A stretch of DNA of 64,000 nt, from positions 35,646-99,645 of the forward strand of contig RQTK01001099.1 of NCBI GenBank assembly GCA_003991915.1, given 5' to 3'. Shown piece by piece: positions 50,601 through 61,904 of the stretch; the stretch's first letter is position 1, and each line of letters opens with the position of its first letter. Below the pieces are notes generated by a model that made no database searches, was not told the DNA's origin, and saw nothing but the letters and a program-made list of their open reading frames with translations. Origin of the DNA: Elysia chlorotica. Taxonomy: Eukaryota > Mollusca > Gastropoda > Plakobranchidae. The translations under genes and the position numbers were made by a program.

Positions 50601-53600
50601 TCCCTTGGCGGGGGCGGTGGAGATGGACCTGGAGCTGCCGCCCGTAGATCTGAGGAGAGACCAGGTGCGTCAACACTTATGTTTCTTTAGACTAAAAGAA
50701 GTAAGGTACCTTAACAGGGTCAGTATAATGTGACCGGCTGAGACAGGAGTCATGGTATCCCCACCCTGTCTCGTGTGTGGCAGCACATAAAATTGTCAGT
50801 CGTCCGTCTTGGGGCCCGTCCACGATATAGCCAATAGTTGCTGATGTTGGACGTTAAAACCCAACCAACCAACCAACCAACCAACCTTAACAGGGACTCT
50901 GTCGCACGTAGATCTAAGAGATGTGTCAAAATTAAGGGTTTAAACAACTTCCATTAAAGATTAATGATAAAGTTTAAGACATTCATTAGTATATATGACA
51001 TGTGACCAGATGTCAATATTTAGGGTTTAAAAAGCAAGCAAGAAAGCTTTACACCGATAGATGTTGAGTCTGAAACTGTTAGATCTGAGAAAAGACCAAG
51101 TTCAACATTTAGTGTTTCAACAACAAGTAATAGGAGGAGACGATAGGGGTTGGGTCAGACGAAAATATAAATAATGGATCTAAGGATAAAGGCAAGGAAC
51201 AAATATTTGGGAAACTCAACCTAACCAAACCCGACCCAAACCAACCTGTTTCCAGTTTGCGAGGTGAACGGTCTGCTGTCGTCTCGGCCTCCCCGGTTGA
51301 TACCGGGTACCGAGACGGAACGCTTCTCCCGGAACGGGTCGCACGGTCCGAACTGGGTCTTGCGGGGCGTGTTGAGGTACCGCTGGTACTTCTCCCACTC
51401 GCCATCCTTGTAGCCACCTGGTGTACGATCAGATAGGGATGTCTGTTTAAATGGATCGCCCAGCGGGATTCATGCTAGCTTAAGTGGTAGAACGTTGGAT
51501 TTTTATTCAGGAAATACCCGGGCAAATTAACTTGCTGGATTTCGCTCCTTACTGTTTGGGCCTGTGACAGTATAATGTAACCGGTTGGGACAAAGGCATG
51601 GTATACTTTTTCTGTCTCGTGTGGTAGCACGTAAAACTTTGAGACGTTAGTCCTAGCATCAAACCGCGTTATAGACTAGAGGTCATAAGTAAAACATCGT
51701 GGTACCTTGGTACAAGTCTTCTTATTCACAATATATTAAGACGAGTTGTAAGCTTACCACGATGTTGTTCTAAGATCATGATATTGGTTGCACGTTAAGA
51801 AGACAAGCAACAAACCAACTAACTATTCAAATAAGATATCAGACTGGGAAAGACCTTTACGTTCTCTAACCAAATATTATAGCGAACTAAGCCGATACTG
51901 AAAGCTCCTTGGGACGTAGTATACTTGGAACTGGTAGAGAGCATTGCAATGTCTTCTCTTCACGAAGCGCCCTCTCGAAACCTTCACGAACAGCCCTCCC
52001 GTGACCTCCATGGACTACCCTCCCTTCACCTACATGGCCCGCATACCTTTGCTGACCTCCTTCCACATGAGTTTGTTGTACTGGACCTGCTTCTGCTGAC
52101 GCATGTTGTCCACGCTGTAGATCTTGGCGATGCTGTTGAGGTAGCGCCGCTCGCCGCGCGTCAGTGCCGGGTCGTTCAGGATGGGCGACAGGGCGCGGCT
52201 AACGGTTGTGCCGTCAGCGCGGGAAGTGGGTCGGCTGCCGTGGGATCCGCCCACTCGCCGGTGCGCATGCGCGTTGTACCACCTGACGATGTCGTAATCC
52301 ATGTGGCCTTGACATTGGATGTGGTGGTTGGGATTTACGCCCGATCCATCTGTTGAGGGAGAAAATGGTTTGAGAGTATTTAGAATGCGAAATGGTTTAA
52401 GAGAAGTTTTAGAATAATGAATTGGTTAAAGAGAAAATTTAGAATGCGAAATGATTTAAGAGTATTTTTAGAAGGCGAAATGATTTACGGGTAATTTTAG
52501 GAGGCGGAAATGGTTAAAGGATAATTTAGAAAGCGAAAATGTTTTAGAGGGAAATAGAGGAGGCAAAAATGTTATAGCAGGAAATAACTTATAATAGTTT
52601 GATTATTGTCCTAAATTAGTGCAAATAGCCACCGCAGCAACCTGAAAAACAATTTGACCGCCATGAAAGTCATCTCAAACAAAGTTATCAGGCAGTGTAT
52701 ACACCGTGGTATGAAACTAAATGAAGAAGTACTATCAATGGTGTAATAAAAGCAATTAAGGTTAGCACAGAAGTCATGTACTATTTCAAAAAGGAAACTA
52801 AAAGCAAAAACATTATTGTAAGCCTAAAACAGTTAGAATTATGGTTAAGAGTATTAAATCAATAGGGTCCTTCTTGGGAACCTTGGAGACCTTTACACTG
52901 CGATATAGATTATGTGCTACACAGAACCTTTCTATGGTCTGCATTTTTCGCTATGGGCCCTGTCGACACCGAGGCCTCTATAATTATTCAGTATTACCCC
53001 AAGGCGAAAAACTCACACGCCGTATAGGACTCCCTAGAGGAACCTAGGAGACGTTAAACCCTATAAAGAACACCAAGGCGAGAAACTCACACGCCGTATA
53101 GGACTCCCTAGAGGAACCTAGGAGACGTTAAACCCTATAAAGAACACCAAGGCGAGAAACTCACACGCCGTATAGGACTCCCTAGAGGAACCTAGGAGAC
53201 GTTAAACCCTATAAAGAACACCAAGGCGAGAAACTCACACGCCGTATAGGACTCCCTAGAGGAACCTAGGAGACGTTAAACCCTATAAAGAACACCAAGG
53301 CGAGAAACTCACACGCCGTATAGGACTCCCTAGAGGAACCTAGGAGACGTTAAACCCTATAAAGAACACCAAGGCGAGAAACTCACACGTCGTATAGGAC
53401 TCCCTAGAGGAACCTAGGAGACGTTAAACCCTATAAAGAACACCAAGATGAGAAACTCACACGCCGTATAGGACTCCCTAGAGGAACCTAGGAGACGTTA
53501 AACCCTATAAAGAACACCAAGGCGAGAAACTCACACGCCGTATAGGACTCCCTAGAGGAACCTAGGAGACGTTAAACCCTATAAAGAACACCAAGGCGAG

Positions 53601-54093
53601 AAACTCACTGTCGAACTTCATGGCCGGCCTCTGTGTCTGGTTGACCCAGGCGGGCGCAGGGGACCGTGTGGAGGGATAGATGGGCACAAACTTCTCGGAC
53701 ACGGAGAGCGAACATTGTTTATGGTGCTCCCAGTTTGTGTGAGGCTTGGATTCTGGGATGGATGGAGAGGATAATGGTGGGTTCTCAGTTGTACATTGTA
53801 ATATAGGCAGAGTCTGGGATAGCTGAACATGATAATAGTGGGTTATCAGTTGTACAGTGTATTATAGACAGCATTAGCGATAGATGTACATGATAATGGT
53901 GGGTTCTCAGTTGTACAATGTAATATAGACAGCATTTGAGATAGATATACATGATCATGGCGAGTTATTAATTGTACAGTTCTTATATTTGCAAGATACT
54001 TAAACCATAATGTCGCGGAGAGAGACAAAAATTAATAGCATTCAGGGTCAATCAAATGTGAGAGAGATGGGTGGAGCAGGTTAAGTAGGTACG

Positions 54094-54143
<50 letters not shown>

Positions 54144-54664
54144 AATCGGGAAGAAGAGAGATTGATAGAGAGAGATCACGAGAGAGAGAGAGAGAGAGTG
54201 AGAGAGATCAAAAGAGAGAAATGGAGAGAGAAAGAGATACAGAGAAACAAGAGAGAGAGAGAGAGATAAAACAGCCCGTCTTTACCTTTTTAAACAACGG
54301 GCACGTACGTGAAATGGAAAGCATTACATCGTAGTCTGTAAACGACTGAGAGAGCCTTGTTCATTTACCAAGAGAAAAAGAGAGATAGAAATGTTATTTT
54401 ACTTTTTGTATTAAGATGGGTCACTCATATGCCAGAATCTATGGATATTTATAACCACTTAAAACAAAGTTCTTTTTTTTTAGCATAGACAAGGCTACAT
54501 AATTTATGCAACTGTACTGGTGCCAAGACATGTAAAACAAGGCGATGCTTTTTTTTTAGAATTTTAAAATTATCTTGTTAGACATTTTTTAATGGAACTT
54601 TTCAATGTTTTTTTTTTAGATCGTGGAGCACGTGTGTGTGCAAGTGAGTGTGTGTGTGTGACAT

Positions 54665-54732
<68 letters not shown>

Positions 54733-57038
54733 AATACAATGTTGCATTCTATAGATACCTATATATGTATTTATATATGGGGGATGCAGAGAATTCATAA
54801 CTTATTCTCAAAAGTTTTTTTTACTTTGAATTCTTCCAGCAAGGACCTACCTGCCGTGTGTCGCTCAGGCTCTGGCAACCTGCAGACAGAAAGTTGATAC
54901 CATCATGAGTTTCTGTGGTGTAATTTTTCGTAAGCCTAAAGTAAGATAATTATCAATGACTATTCTTAAATTCGGACAAAATGACTTTATCTCATGAATG
55001 TGAATTACAATGGTAATGATGGTGAGGGGAGAACGGTGATATTGCTAGTGCCTTTAGATGATGTTAGGTTGTTGATGAAGATGTTGACAATGCCAATAAG
55101 TGAATTTAGGCCTACAAGTGCTCAAGAGAAATGCATCATAGAGAGACTTGCACGTTTAGTCAGCCTCAAAAGGCAATAGCGTGCATATACATGTCTATTT
55201 AGGGTTTCATTAATAAGCCCAAGGTAATGTCATCGAATTGAATAAAGTGAATACATTTTCGCATAACAAAGATACATTTTAACATAGTTAGGGCAGAACG
55301 CTTGATACAGGTAGTATTGTTTCAGGCTAGTTAGCATACACAGCAACGATGCGGACTGTCCTGACTGTGCCTAAAAGAACAAGGATAACACCAATTTTTT
55401 TTCATTTTACTGCCAAGATTTGTCTATTTTGGTGACTTTGAGTTCTATTTTTAGAAGCCTTATTATTTGTTTAGATTTCGTTACCTCAGAATACAATTGT
55501 CGTATGTCCACTTCTCTTAAAATTGGAGTCCTTATTGAAATAGGCTTTGTTAACGGCTGAATTTTATAGATATACATTTGGTAGCTTGAGCGGTTCATAG
55601 AAGGGACAATTTGGTAGCTTGAGCGGTTCATAGAAGGGATACGGACAGTGTACATTTGTTGAATGTACTATGGGGGTATGGAAAAAGTAGCTTTCACTTG
55701 TTATCATTGTCACATTGGATGTACATACGAGAGTTGCTTTCTGAGGTAACGATTTATATAAAACCTGCATGAAAGTAATGTTTACTCACACAATCTCGCC
55801 ATTTTTGTCCGTCTGACCTCGCAATCGGGATCCCTTGGGTTTCTGGAGAATGGACAAGACAAGCCTGTTTATGATATCGATGGGAAAAGCTGCGTGCATT
55901 GTCATGGTGACATAGTTACTGAAGTCACATGAGGTAACAGTTTAAAAGATTATTAAAAACAAAGCGCTTTCTAATTCCACGCTTGTCTTTTCGCAGGTGG
56001 TAAAGTTTTTGTTGGATTTTCTCATCCAACGTAAATAACCCTCTCTCTAATGTAGTTTTCGTCTCCTTAAGTGATGCGCTGTCTTGTCCTTTCTCTAGAG
56101 TAATTTACTTCTCATAAGCTTTGCATGCACAGTTCTTTTCTCTACTCTAGCACGGTTTTGCAGACCGAGCTCTCTGGTCTTCATTCTCAGTTAAACTATC
56201 TAAGGCTTTCTTTTCTTAGGAAAAAAAGGAAAAGTAAGAAAAAGAAAAACAACAAGATTTTTTCTTCGCCTGTCTGTTTTTTTTGCCTCTCTCCCTCTCT
56301 CTCCCCTATCTATCTCTATCTCTTTCTGCCTCTCTTTCTCTCTCTTTCCCCGCTACTCAATAACTCGAACGCCATAATGAATTCCTTAACAAAAACAAGA
56401 TGGCTAACCGCGCGGTTGCTTTGACTAAATGTGCTTGATCGGAAGCAATACTCACATTATTAAATTGATGAAGATGAAGTACCTTTCAAAAACTTCTGGT
56501 CGGAGGACGCGAAACTTTCTCGTATGTTTTACGTCTCGTAGATTTCAAAGAAGATTCTATACTGTGACGGGATTCCATAACGTGATATCCGAAACTTGGC
56601 CGGTCACATTATAATGACACCAAACCGACCCTTGGGGAGGAAGGTGGTTCGAAACCAAGACATCCTGCAACGTAGACTTGTGCACGCTCCCTCAAGTGCA
56701 TTTAAAAGTAAAACCTTGTCAATTTAAGAGAGCTAACGACATGTACTTATTGAAAAGAACTGACGATGTACCTGATATCACCAAACAAAGCGTTGTGTTA
56801 TTACTCCCATGAAAGACTGAGAGTTTATCAGACTTTCGTGAATCTGGATTTTAAAAAATATTCTCTGATATATAGGATCGTTAACTGGTTTAATGATTCC
56901 CTAACATCCATCGCTGGGTTGACATGTATGCATGTCTAGATAGGAATCTACACAGTGTTGCAAATGTATATCTTTAAAAATACACTTGGGCGGGATGTGT
57001 GTGTGTGTGTGTGAGAGAGAAAAAAATACACTTGGACG

Positions 57039-57075
<37 letters not shown>

Positions 57076-58397
57076 GGGGGGGGACTATAATTATTAGCCG
57101 TGTCAAAAGCACTGTGGGCTCTTTTTGTGAAACGTCTCACTGGTTCTATAGTCTCTGGTACTGGTGGTACTCACCCTTGAGAGCTTGTTGTTGAGGATGA
57201 TCATGCGCGTGCTGCTGTTCCGGACATCGTACACAGAGGACACGGGGCTAGGCCGGGGCCAGGGCCGCCCATTGAACGGAACTCTGTGGAACAAACAATG
57301 ACTTTTAATAACTAATCATTAAAGAATCATTAACGAATTTATCTTTTTTAGGAGCACTGTGCCGCAAGCAGTTTTATTTCAGAGTGTCCAGAGTAAGACA
57401 ACGCATGTAATAATAACAACAGTGCATTCATGACAAAGTTGGCATTGTAGGGGCCAACACACAATAGAATTCATGCGATTCAGGGACCTACAGCTGAAAC
57501 GAAGGCGATAAACAAGGGCATCTACTCCGGCGTCCAATCATAGCCCATTCTACAATTTGGGATTCAATGTCAATCGGATAAGCCCAGGTCTAAGGGGCGT
57601 GATTATGTCGTTCATTACTGTTATATGGACCGCAAGGCATGTAATATTAATGGAAACAACACAACAAAAAACTTCAACAGTTTTACTTTCTCAGCGGTCT
57701 GCCTCAAGCACTTTTGGCTCAGAGCTCTTAGAGTAAGATAGCAATTTTTATATTCCATACCTATTAAGTTGATATTAAGGAGATCGCGTCGAATTAATAG
57801 AGTCGGATTACGATTAGGAAGTTCAGTTTTTTGAAAAAGTATCAAAGTTGGTTTGACATGTATGTATGTATGTCTAGATAGGAATCTACACAGTGTTGCA
57901 AATGTTGCAAATGTATATCTTTCAAAATTAACTTGGGCATGTGTGTATGTCCGGAGGGGGGGGGGGGGACAACACCAGATAGGAGGGATACAATTCCTGG
58001 CCGTGATCTCCCGCAGTCTCAAGCTCAGTCATAATGTGGCAATATCCTTTCTAATTCTGTTGCAGTATGACTTATGTTAATCGTTGGGTCGAAAAAGCAA
58101 GGTTATTTTCTAGACTAACGTTTGTTGTATTTCTCACAGGAGTCCAGGTCTCTTCACACACTGTCCCTGTGTGGCAGCATGTGACATTGTAAAAACACGA
58201 TTCTTGTGGCTCTTCCCACGACAAAGCCTTGCTCTTGACGTTTAACATTAAGATACCAACAACTCACCCACTCACTCATTCACTCACCTGCCAAGTTTTC
58301 GATCGATCTCCGAAGGTGAGGTTTCAGGTTTTACCGGCGTTGATTTTTTGTTGAGGCCCACAGAGTAAAACAACAGACCTGGGTACAGACTAGTCAT
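46874..58397 (-). CDS. Unrecognised 722-residue protein, 12 exons, disordered C-terminal half
   Basis: Exons on the minus strand, 5' to 3': 58288-58397, 57175-57283, 55790-55842, 54851-54879, 53609-53752, 52047-52349, 51246-51417, 50411-50649, 49325-49885, 48445-48529, 47857-47921, 46874-47172. The total is 2169 bases, exactly 723 codons with stop, and all phases chain. The N-terminal half is ordered-looking: MTSLYPGLLFYSVGLNKKST, SSVYDVRNSSTRMIILNNKL, SEKFVPIYPSTRSPAPAWVN, ALTRGERRYLNSIAKIYSVD, NMRQQKQVQYNKLMWKEVSK and EWEKYQRYLNTPRKTQFGPC. The C-terminal half is low-complexity, rich in S, G, R, E, K, with an EEEEEKRK stretch, a run of seven Q and an acidic DDDYSDDDGD. No signal peptide or membrane segment was seen. 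Exons are GC-rich against AT-rich introns. I do not know the family. Confidence 0.88.
47227..47268. repeat. (AG)n microsatellite near an acceptor
   Basis: AG run 55 bases upstream (gene sense) of the acceptor of the last exon. In gene sense it is (CT)n leading into the pyrimidine tract. Confidence 0.93.
47606..47735. repeat. (AG)n microsatellite, imperfect
   Basis: Long AG run with GGGGA interruptions in the last intron of the minus-strand gene. Confidence 0.95.
48020..48400 (+). mobile_element. SINE family A fragment followed by a second, fuller copy
   Basis: A short piece (ggatcggtgccagtataatg) lies at about 48022-48075. A fuller copy starts near 48140 with an agtggtagaattttggcac head, then a diverged body (acctgatatccctgcactgt, gtgactcacaaaaattcgcc). 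It ends with the alternative tail gggaacatatgagacgttaa. Confidence 0.65.
48700..49205 (+). mobile_element. LINE ORF2 C-terminal remnant
   Basis: Plus frames give VTKKSLYRIYQEKPLPFQIL, ARWSLFDHILCREKNIPANK, FIQCGTKLRGRQKQLNKA and TIKYLEQITELAHNRDGWRL followed by ILQFDKAA. This is a typical ORF2 tail with one stop and a frame change. It lies in the intron between exons 9 and 10 of the minus-strand gene, antisense to it. Confidence 0.78.
49990..50410 (-). repeat. About 36-bp minisatellite repeating a 5' splice site (array 4)
   Basis: In gene sense, exon 8 of the minus-strand gene ends ggaaggatggag then gtaagggctgag. About a dozen diverged units follow, such as ggttatggaggtgagggcag with agttatgtacgtactgg, each restoring tatggag plus gtgagg. 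The first copy (gggtggaggtgagagcac) lies within about 30 bases of the real donor at 50410. Confidence 0.88.
50715..50890 (+). mobile_element. SINE family A, body with (CCAA)n tail
   Basis: Close to consensus: gtcagtataatgtgaccggc, atggtatccccaccctgtct, gtggcagcacataaaattgt. It ends in a ccaaccaaccaa run (50863-50886). It lies just upstream, in gene sense, of exon 8 of the minus-strand gene. Confidence 0.85.
51460..51815 (+). mobile_element. SINE family A with head; inverted repeat in its 3' part
   Basis: The head (gcttaagtggtagaacgttg) and body (cagtataatgtaaccggttg, ggtagcacgtaaaactttga) are visible. Near the 3' end an inserted inverted repeat has arms aacatcgtggta and taccacgatgtt (about 51691-51767). 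The gttggcacgttaa-like tail follows. Confidence 0.7.
52355..52590 (-). repeat. About 30-bp degenerate repeat at an acceptor (array 6)
   Basis: Seven or eight purine-rich units on the plus strand (such as gcgaaatggtttaagaga and gcgaaatgatttaagagt) abut the acceptor of exon 6 (52350-52352). In gene sense each is a pyrimidine-rich tract resembling the one that precedes this acceptor, but the AG itself is not clearly copied. Confidence 0.7.
52993..53608 (-). repeat. 74-bp minisatellite starting at a 5' splice site (array 3)
   Basis: Nine unit starts at exact 74-base spacing (53001, 53075, 53149, up to 53593), almost identical. In gene sense each unit begins gtgagtttctcgccttggtg, the same bases that form the real donor of exon 5 at 53608. 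It then contains gtctcctaggttcctctagg, which matches the alternative tail of SINE family A. Donor and SINE tail are fused in one repeated unit. Confidence 0.96.
53742..53990 (-). repeat. 61-bp minisatellite at a 3' splice site (array 5)
   Basis: Four units at 61-base spacing, marked by gataatggtgggttctcag on the plus strand, run into the acceptor of exon 5 (53753-53755). In gene sense units contain agctatcccagactctgcc, resembling the real junction catcccagaatccaagcc. The outer units are diverged. Confidence 0.85.
54106..54260. repeat. (AG)n microsatellite cluster
   Basis: A pure AG run (54106-54141) followed by shorter AG blocks to about 54265, in the intron between exons 4 and 5 of the minus-strand gene. 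Confidence 0.92.
54664..54730. repeat. (AG)n microsatellite
   Basis: Perfect AG run preceded by a short TG run (54631-54660), 120 bases beyond the donor of exon 4. Confidence 0.96.
55565..55640. repeat. Two-copy 37-bp tandem repeat
   Basis: The unit tttggtagcttgagcggttc with atagaaggga occurs twice in tandem, in the intron between exons 3 and 4. Confidence 0.85.
56917..57071. repeat. Direct repeat copy 1 with (TG)n
   Basis: The segment tgacatgtatgcatgtctag with ataggaatctacacagtgtt recurs at 57852-57950. Both copies lead into a TG- and G-rich stretch. They bracket exon 2 (57175-57283) of the minus-strand gene. Confidence 0.85.
57852..57970. repeat. Direct repeat copy 2
   Basis: Copy of 56917-57000, with an extra tgcaaatg duplication, ending in a G10-12 homopolymer near 57957. 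Confidence 0.85.
58100..58265 (+). mobile_element. SINE family A, diverged body
   Basis: Recognised by cacaggagtccaggtctctt, ctgtgtggcagcatgtgaca and gacaaagccttgctcttgac. It ends right beside the donor of exon 1 of the minus-strand gene. Confidence 0.65.
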
Positions 58398-58405
58398 CTT
58401 GCTGG

Positions 58406-58452
58406 TTGTCTCTGTCTCTGTCTCTGTCTCCGTCTCTGTCTCTGTCTCTAGC
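58406..58452. repeat. (TCTCTG)n hexamer repeat in presumed 5' UTR
   Basis: Seven or so hexamers lie immediately upstream (gene sense) of the minus-strand gene's start codon at 58397, where they read cagaga repeats. Confidence 0.85.
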
Positions 58453-59451
58453 AGGGCAGGGCACTAGATCGACTTTGAGAGAATGGAATTCACCGCTCTG
58501 AGAAATACAAAAAAGACACCAGAGTTATTGAAATGGTTTTTCTTTGAGGAGCAAAAGAATACTTTGAAAGTTTTAAGTAGTACGTAGAAATTGTCACTCG
58601 CTACACGATAAACGATACCCCCCCACCCCCCCCACAGATCTTCTGTAAAATCGCCCCCCCGACGAACAAAATGTAGCACCCCCCCCCCCCCCCGAAAGTC
58701 TAGATATAGCTATGTAGATATCAGTTGTTCTCAACAGCATGCAAGCAAAGCTAGGTTGGTTTTGCCGCAAAGTGATTTGATTGGTTTGTTTGTTTGGGTT
58801 CTTCTTTGTTTAAATGCCTAACGTCAGCAATTCGTCTATATATGCGACGGGTCACAAGACTAACGTCCAAAAACTGTATGTTACGCGTTCCACACATGAA
58901 CAATAATGGCTGTTGTTAATGTTGAACAGAAAAAAAACGGCGTGCAGTGCAAACACTAAGCAAGAGTTCAATGGTCATGGAAATTTCAATTACTTCAATA
59001 ACTTCAAAATGAATAGACTCTACGTGATCCAAAGGTACTATATAACTTTTAGTGTCATCTCTATGAAATACATGTTATATAACTTTCTTCTTCTCTCGGT
59101 CCAGTTACTTTTGCCTCGTGGTCTCTGCACTTAGCTCTTGTTCTACCCCTCTCTCTCTCTCTATTTCTCTTTAACCCCCCCCTCTCTCTTTGTTTCCAGT
59201 CTCTTTGTCTCCAGCTTTAAAAATTATTCCCATAAATTCTGATTACATTTTTCTATTGATCTCGAGCTAAAGGTTATAGCGTGCTGGGAGTTTATGAAGT
59301 GCCCGGTAATCAAAACGATCGCCCAGAACTTCCTACTCTTATGGTCCTAATCTCTTTGTATTGATCTAAGATGTAGGACGAAAGAGGGTATTGGGGGTCC
59401 AGTTTGTTCAATGTCGCATGACGGGAAGATGCTAAAGGGATTGAGGGGAGG

Positions 59452-59458
<7 letters not shown>

Positions 59459-59507
<49 letters not shown>

Positions 59508-59509
59508 GA

Positions 59510-59543
<34 letters not shown>

Positions 59544-59546
59544 CGA

Positions 59547-59578
<32 letters not shown>

Positions 59579-59706
59579 GGATGGAGGAGAAAGAGAAAGA
59601 GGGAGAAGAGAGGAGCAAGCGCGCGAGAGAGATATAGAGCGATAGATAAAAATAGAGAAAGGGGTGGGGCGTATATAGAGAGAAAGTAAGAAGATGAGAG
59701 AAAGAG

Positions 59707-59749
<43 letters not shown>

Positions 59750-59760
59750 TAAAAAGGGGG
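59459..59760. repeat. (AG)n microsatellite, long and imperfect
   Basis: About 300 bases dominated by AG with GAA and GGA interruptions. Confidence 0.95.
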
Positions 59761-60247
59761 ACATGTATAATCTCTGTTAATTTGTTCGGAAGTAACAGCC
59801 CTGGATAATACACACTAGAGAATACATTAATTTGACACCGCCAACCTGCATAAAAAACAAGTGTGTGGTCAGGTGTTGGCTTCACCAATAGGTAGACCTC
59901 GACAAACACAGATATATATCAGTAAATGTACATAGACCTACATTCAAATGCGGGGTAACCGTTGTTCGCGATCTGGCATTATTCAAGTTTGATTGAAAGT
60001 GAAGTTAACGGAAGGTCGATGTTTGCAGGTGTTAATAGAACACCAACAGGAGACACAATGATCCTACAGTTCCTACTCAAAGAAATTAAACGGACTGACG
60101 TAATGCCTCTTGTCAGCAGTGTCAACGAGCCTAGCACTTTAAGCTGGGTTTTTGTTTATCTATGCAGTGGAGGCAATTTGTTGGAGTCGGTTCTATGCAG
60201 TCTGTATACGCTCAAATCAAATGGCGCTGTGGTATTTAACCAGAATA

Positions 60248-60515
<268 letters not shown>

Positions 60516-61148
60516 GCTTTATCTCCTTCTCTCTTCCTTTCTTCTCCTTCTCCGTCTCACTTCTCAATCTGTATTTCTGCCTGACTGCTTACATGTCAGA
60601 GTGTATTTGTGTTTACATGTACGCCTATGTCATTATTTCTTTCTCTCTACCCATCACTGTAATCCTGCATGAACTGTTCTGTTATAAGTATCTGTCTATC
60701 TGCCTGTCTTTCTCTCTCCCTTTGTCTGTCTGTTTGCCTATCTTTCTCTAACTCAATCAAAGTGATATCACTGTGTGTTTGAATTTTCCCAAGAGGTATC
60801 AATAGAGTGTGTTTTCATCGTGTAGCTTATATTTTCATATATATCATTATATACAAAGTAACATTTAGCCTAGCAAAGCTTTTATTTTCATATATAATTA
60901 TTATACACAAAGTAAAATTTAGCCTTGCAATTTTTGTATTTACTAAATCAGACCTCTGGTTTCGGACCTGCTCTGAACCTCCCTAAGAATTCAACTTAAG
61001 CTTAAGACTTCCTGTCTGCGAGAATAGCATTTTTTTCGATCTAAGACCTTAACTGCAACCAAAGACAAAGATTAATTTCACCTCTGTGATTTCTAATAAG
61101 ATGAACTTTCCATTCAAGGGCCTAAAACTTCTTTTCTGATAGAAAATT

Positions 61149-61150
<2 letters not shown>

Positions 61151-61204
<54 letters not shown>
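61151..61204. repeat. (AG)n microsatellite
   Basis: Perfect AG run ending in ggggg, just before a SINE. Confidence 0.96.
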
Positions 61205-61209
<5 letters not shown>

Positions 61210-61244
61210 TCTAGACAAAAATGGGCTGGGGTGGGTGGGTGTGA

Positions 61245-61500
61245 GATGCCACAGGTGGTAAAGCACCGGGCTTTTAATAGGGAGACACCAGATTTGAATC
61301 CACTCATTTATTGTCGGATTTCGTCCCGTACCGGTTGGGTCGGTGTATGTGTTATGTGACTGGCTGATACCGAAATCCTGGTATCTCCACTGTGTCGCTG
61401 TGTGTTAGAACGTAAACTTGCCAGACGTTACTATTGGAACCCGTCGCCTTATAGGGTTCGCCTTAGGAACCTATGAGATGTTAAATTAGGAGAGAGCTAC
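61245..61500 (+). mobile_element. SINE family A, full structure with alternative tail
   Basis: The head has gccacaggtggtaaagcacc and the B-box-like gatttgaatccact. A gtcggatttcgtcccgtacc linker follows, then a body (gtgactggctgataccgaaa). The tail is taggaacctatgagatgtta. That tail is the piece also found in the 74-bp array at 52993-53608. Confidence 0.8.
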
Positions 61501-61509
61501 CATTAGCAT

Positions 61510-61735
61510 GCTCTAGCCGTAGGGTGGGTCGCGATCGTCTAAGGGAAGTCGGAGTTCGAGTACCCTCTGGCCGCCATGACTTTTGGTTGGGTCGTGGTCA
61601 GCATAATGTCCATATAATGTCAGTATTACGTCAGTATTACGTCAGTATAATGTCAGCATAATGTCAGTTCTGTCGTAGTTTAAGATCTTCCGTGAGACCC
61701 ATGCGACGTTAATCTAGACGAGAGCCTAGCTCTGT
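61510..61735 (+). mobile_element. SINE-like element with short internal repeats
   Basis: The head contains gcgatcgtctaagggaagtc and ggagttcgagtaccctc (B-box-like). A ggttgggtcgtggtcagcat body start follows. The motif cagtattacgt/cagcataatgt is then repeated about six times before the gtgagacccatgcgacgtta tail. Confidence 0.55.
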
Positions 61736-61904
61736 CCGACCAAAGATTACCTTTTCTTTGGCCACATTAACAGTGCGTTGACGTTTCCAAGCAATAATTA
61801 TCGTAATTCAAACAGTAAGCCCGTTCTCAAAGTTAAATGTTTTCCGTAGGTAAGGAGGAAATGTCCGAGTACAAACTTTATGGAAATGCAAGCCCCCCAA
61901 AAAG

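Noticed and set aside
51925-52356. 143-residue plus-strand frame
   Set aside because: It is antisense to exon 6 of the minus-strand gene, whose frame chains with its neighbours.
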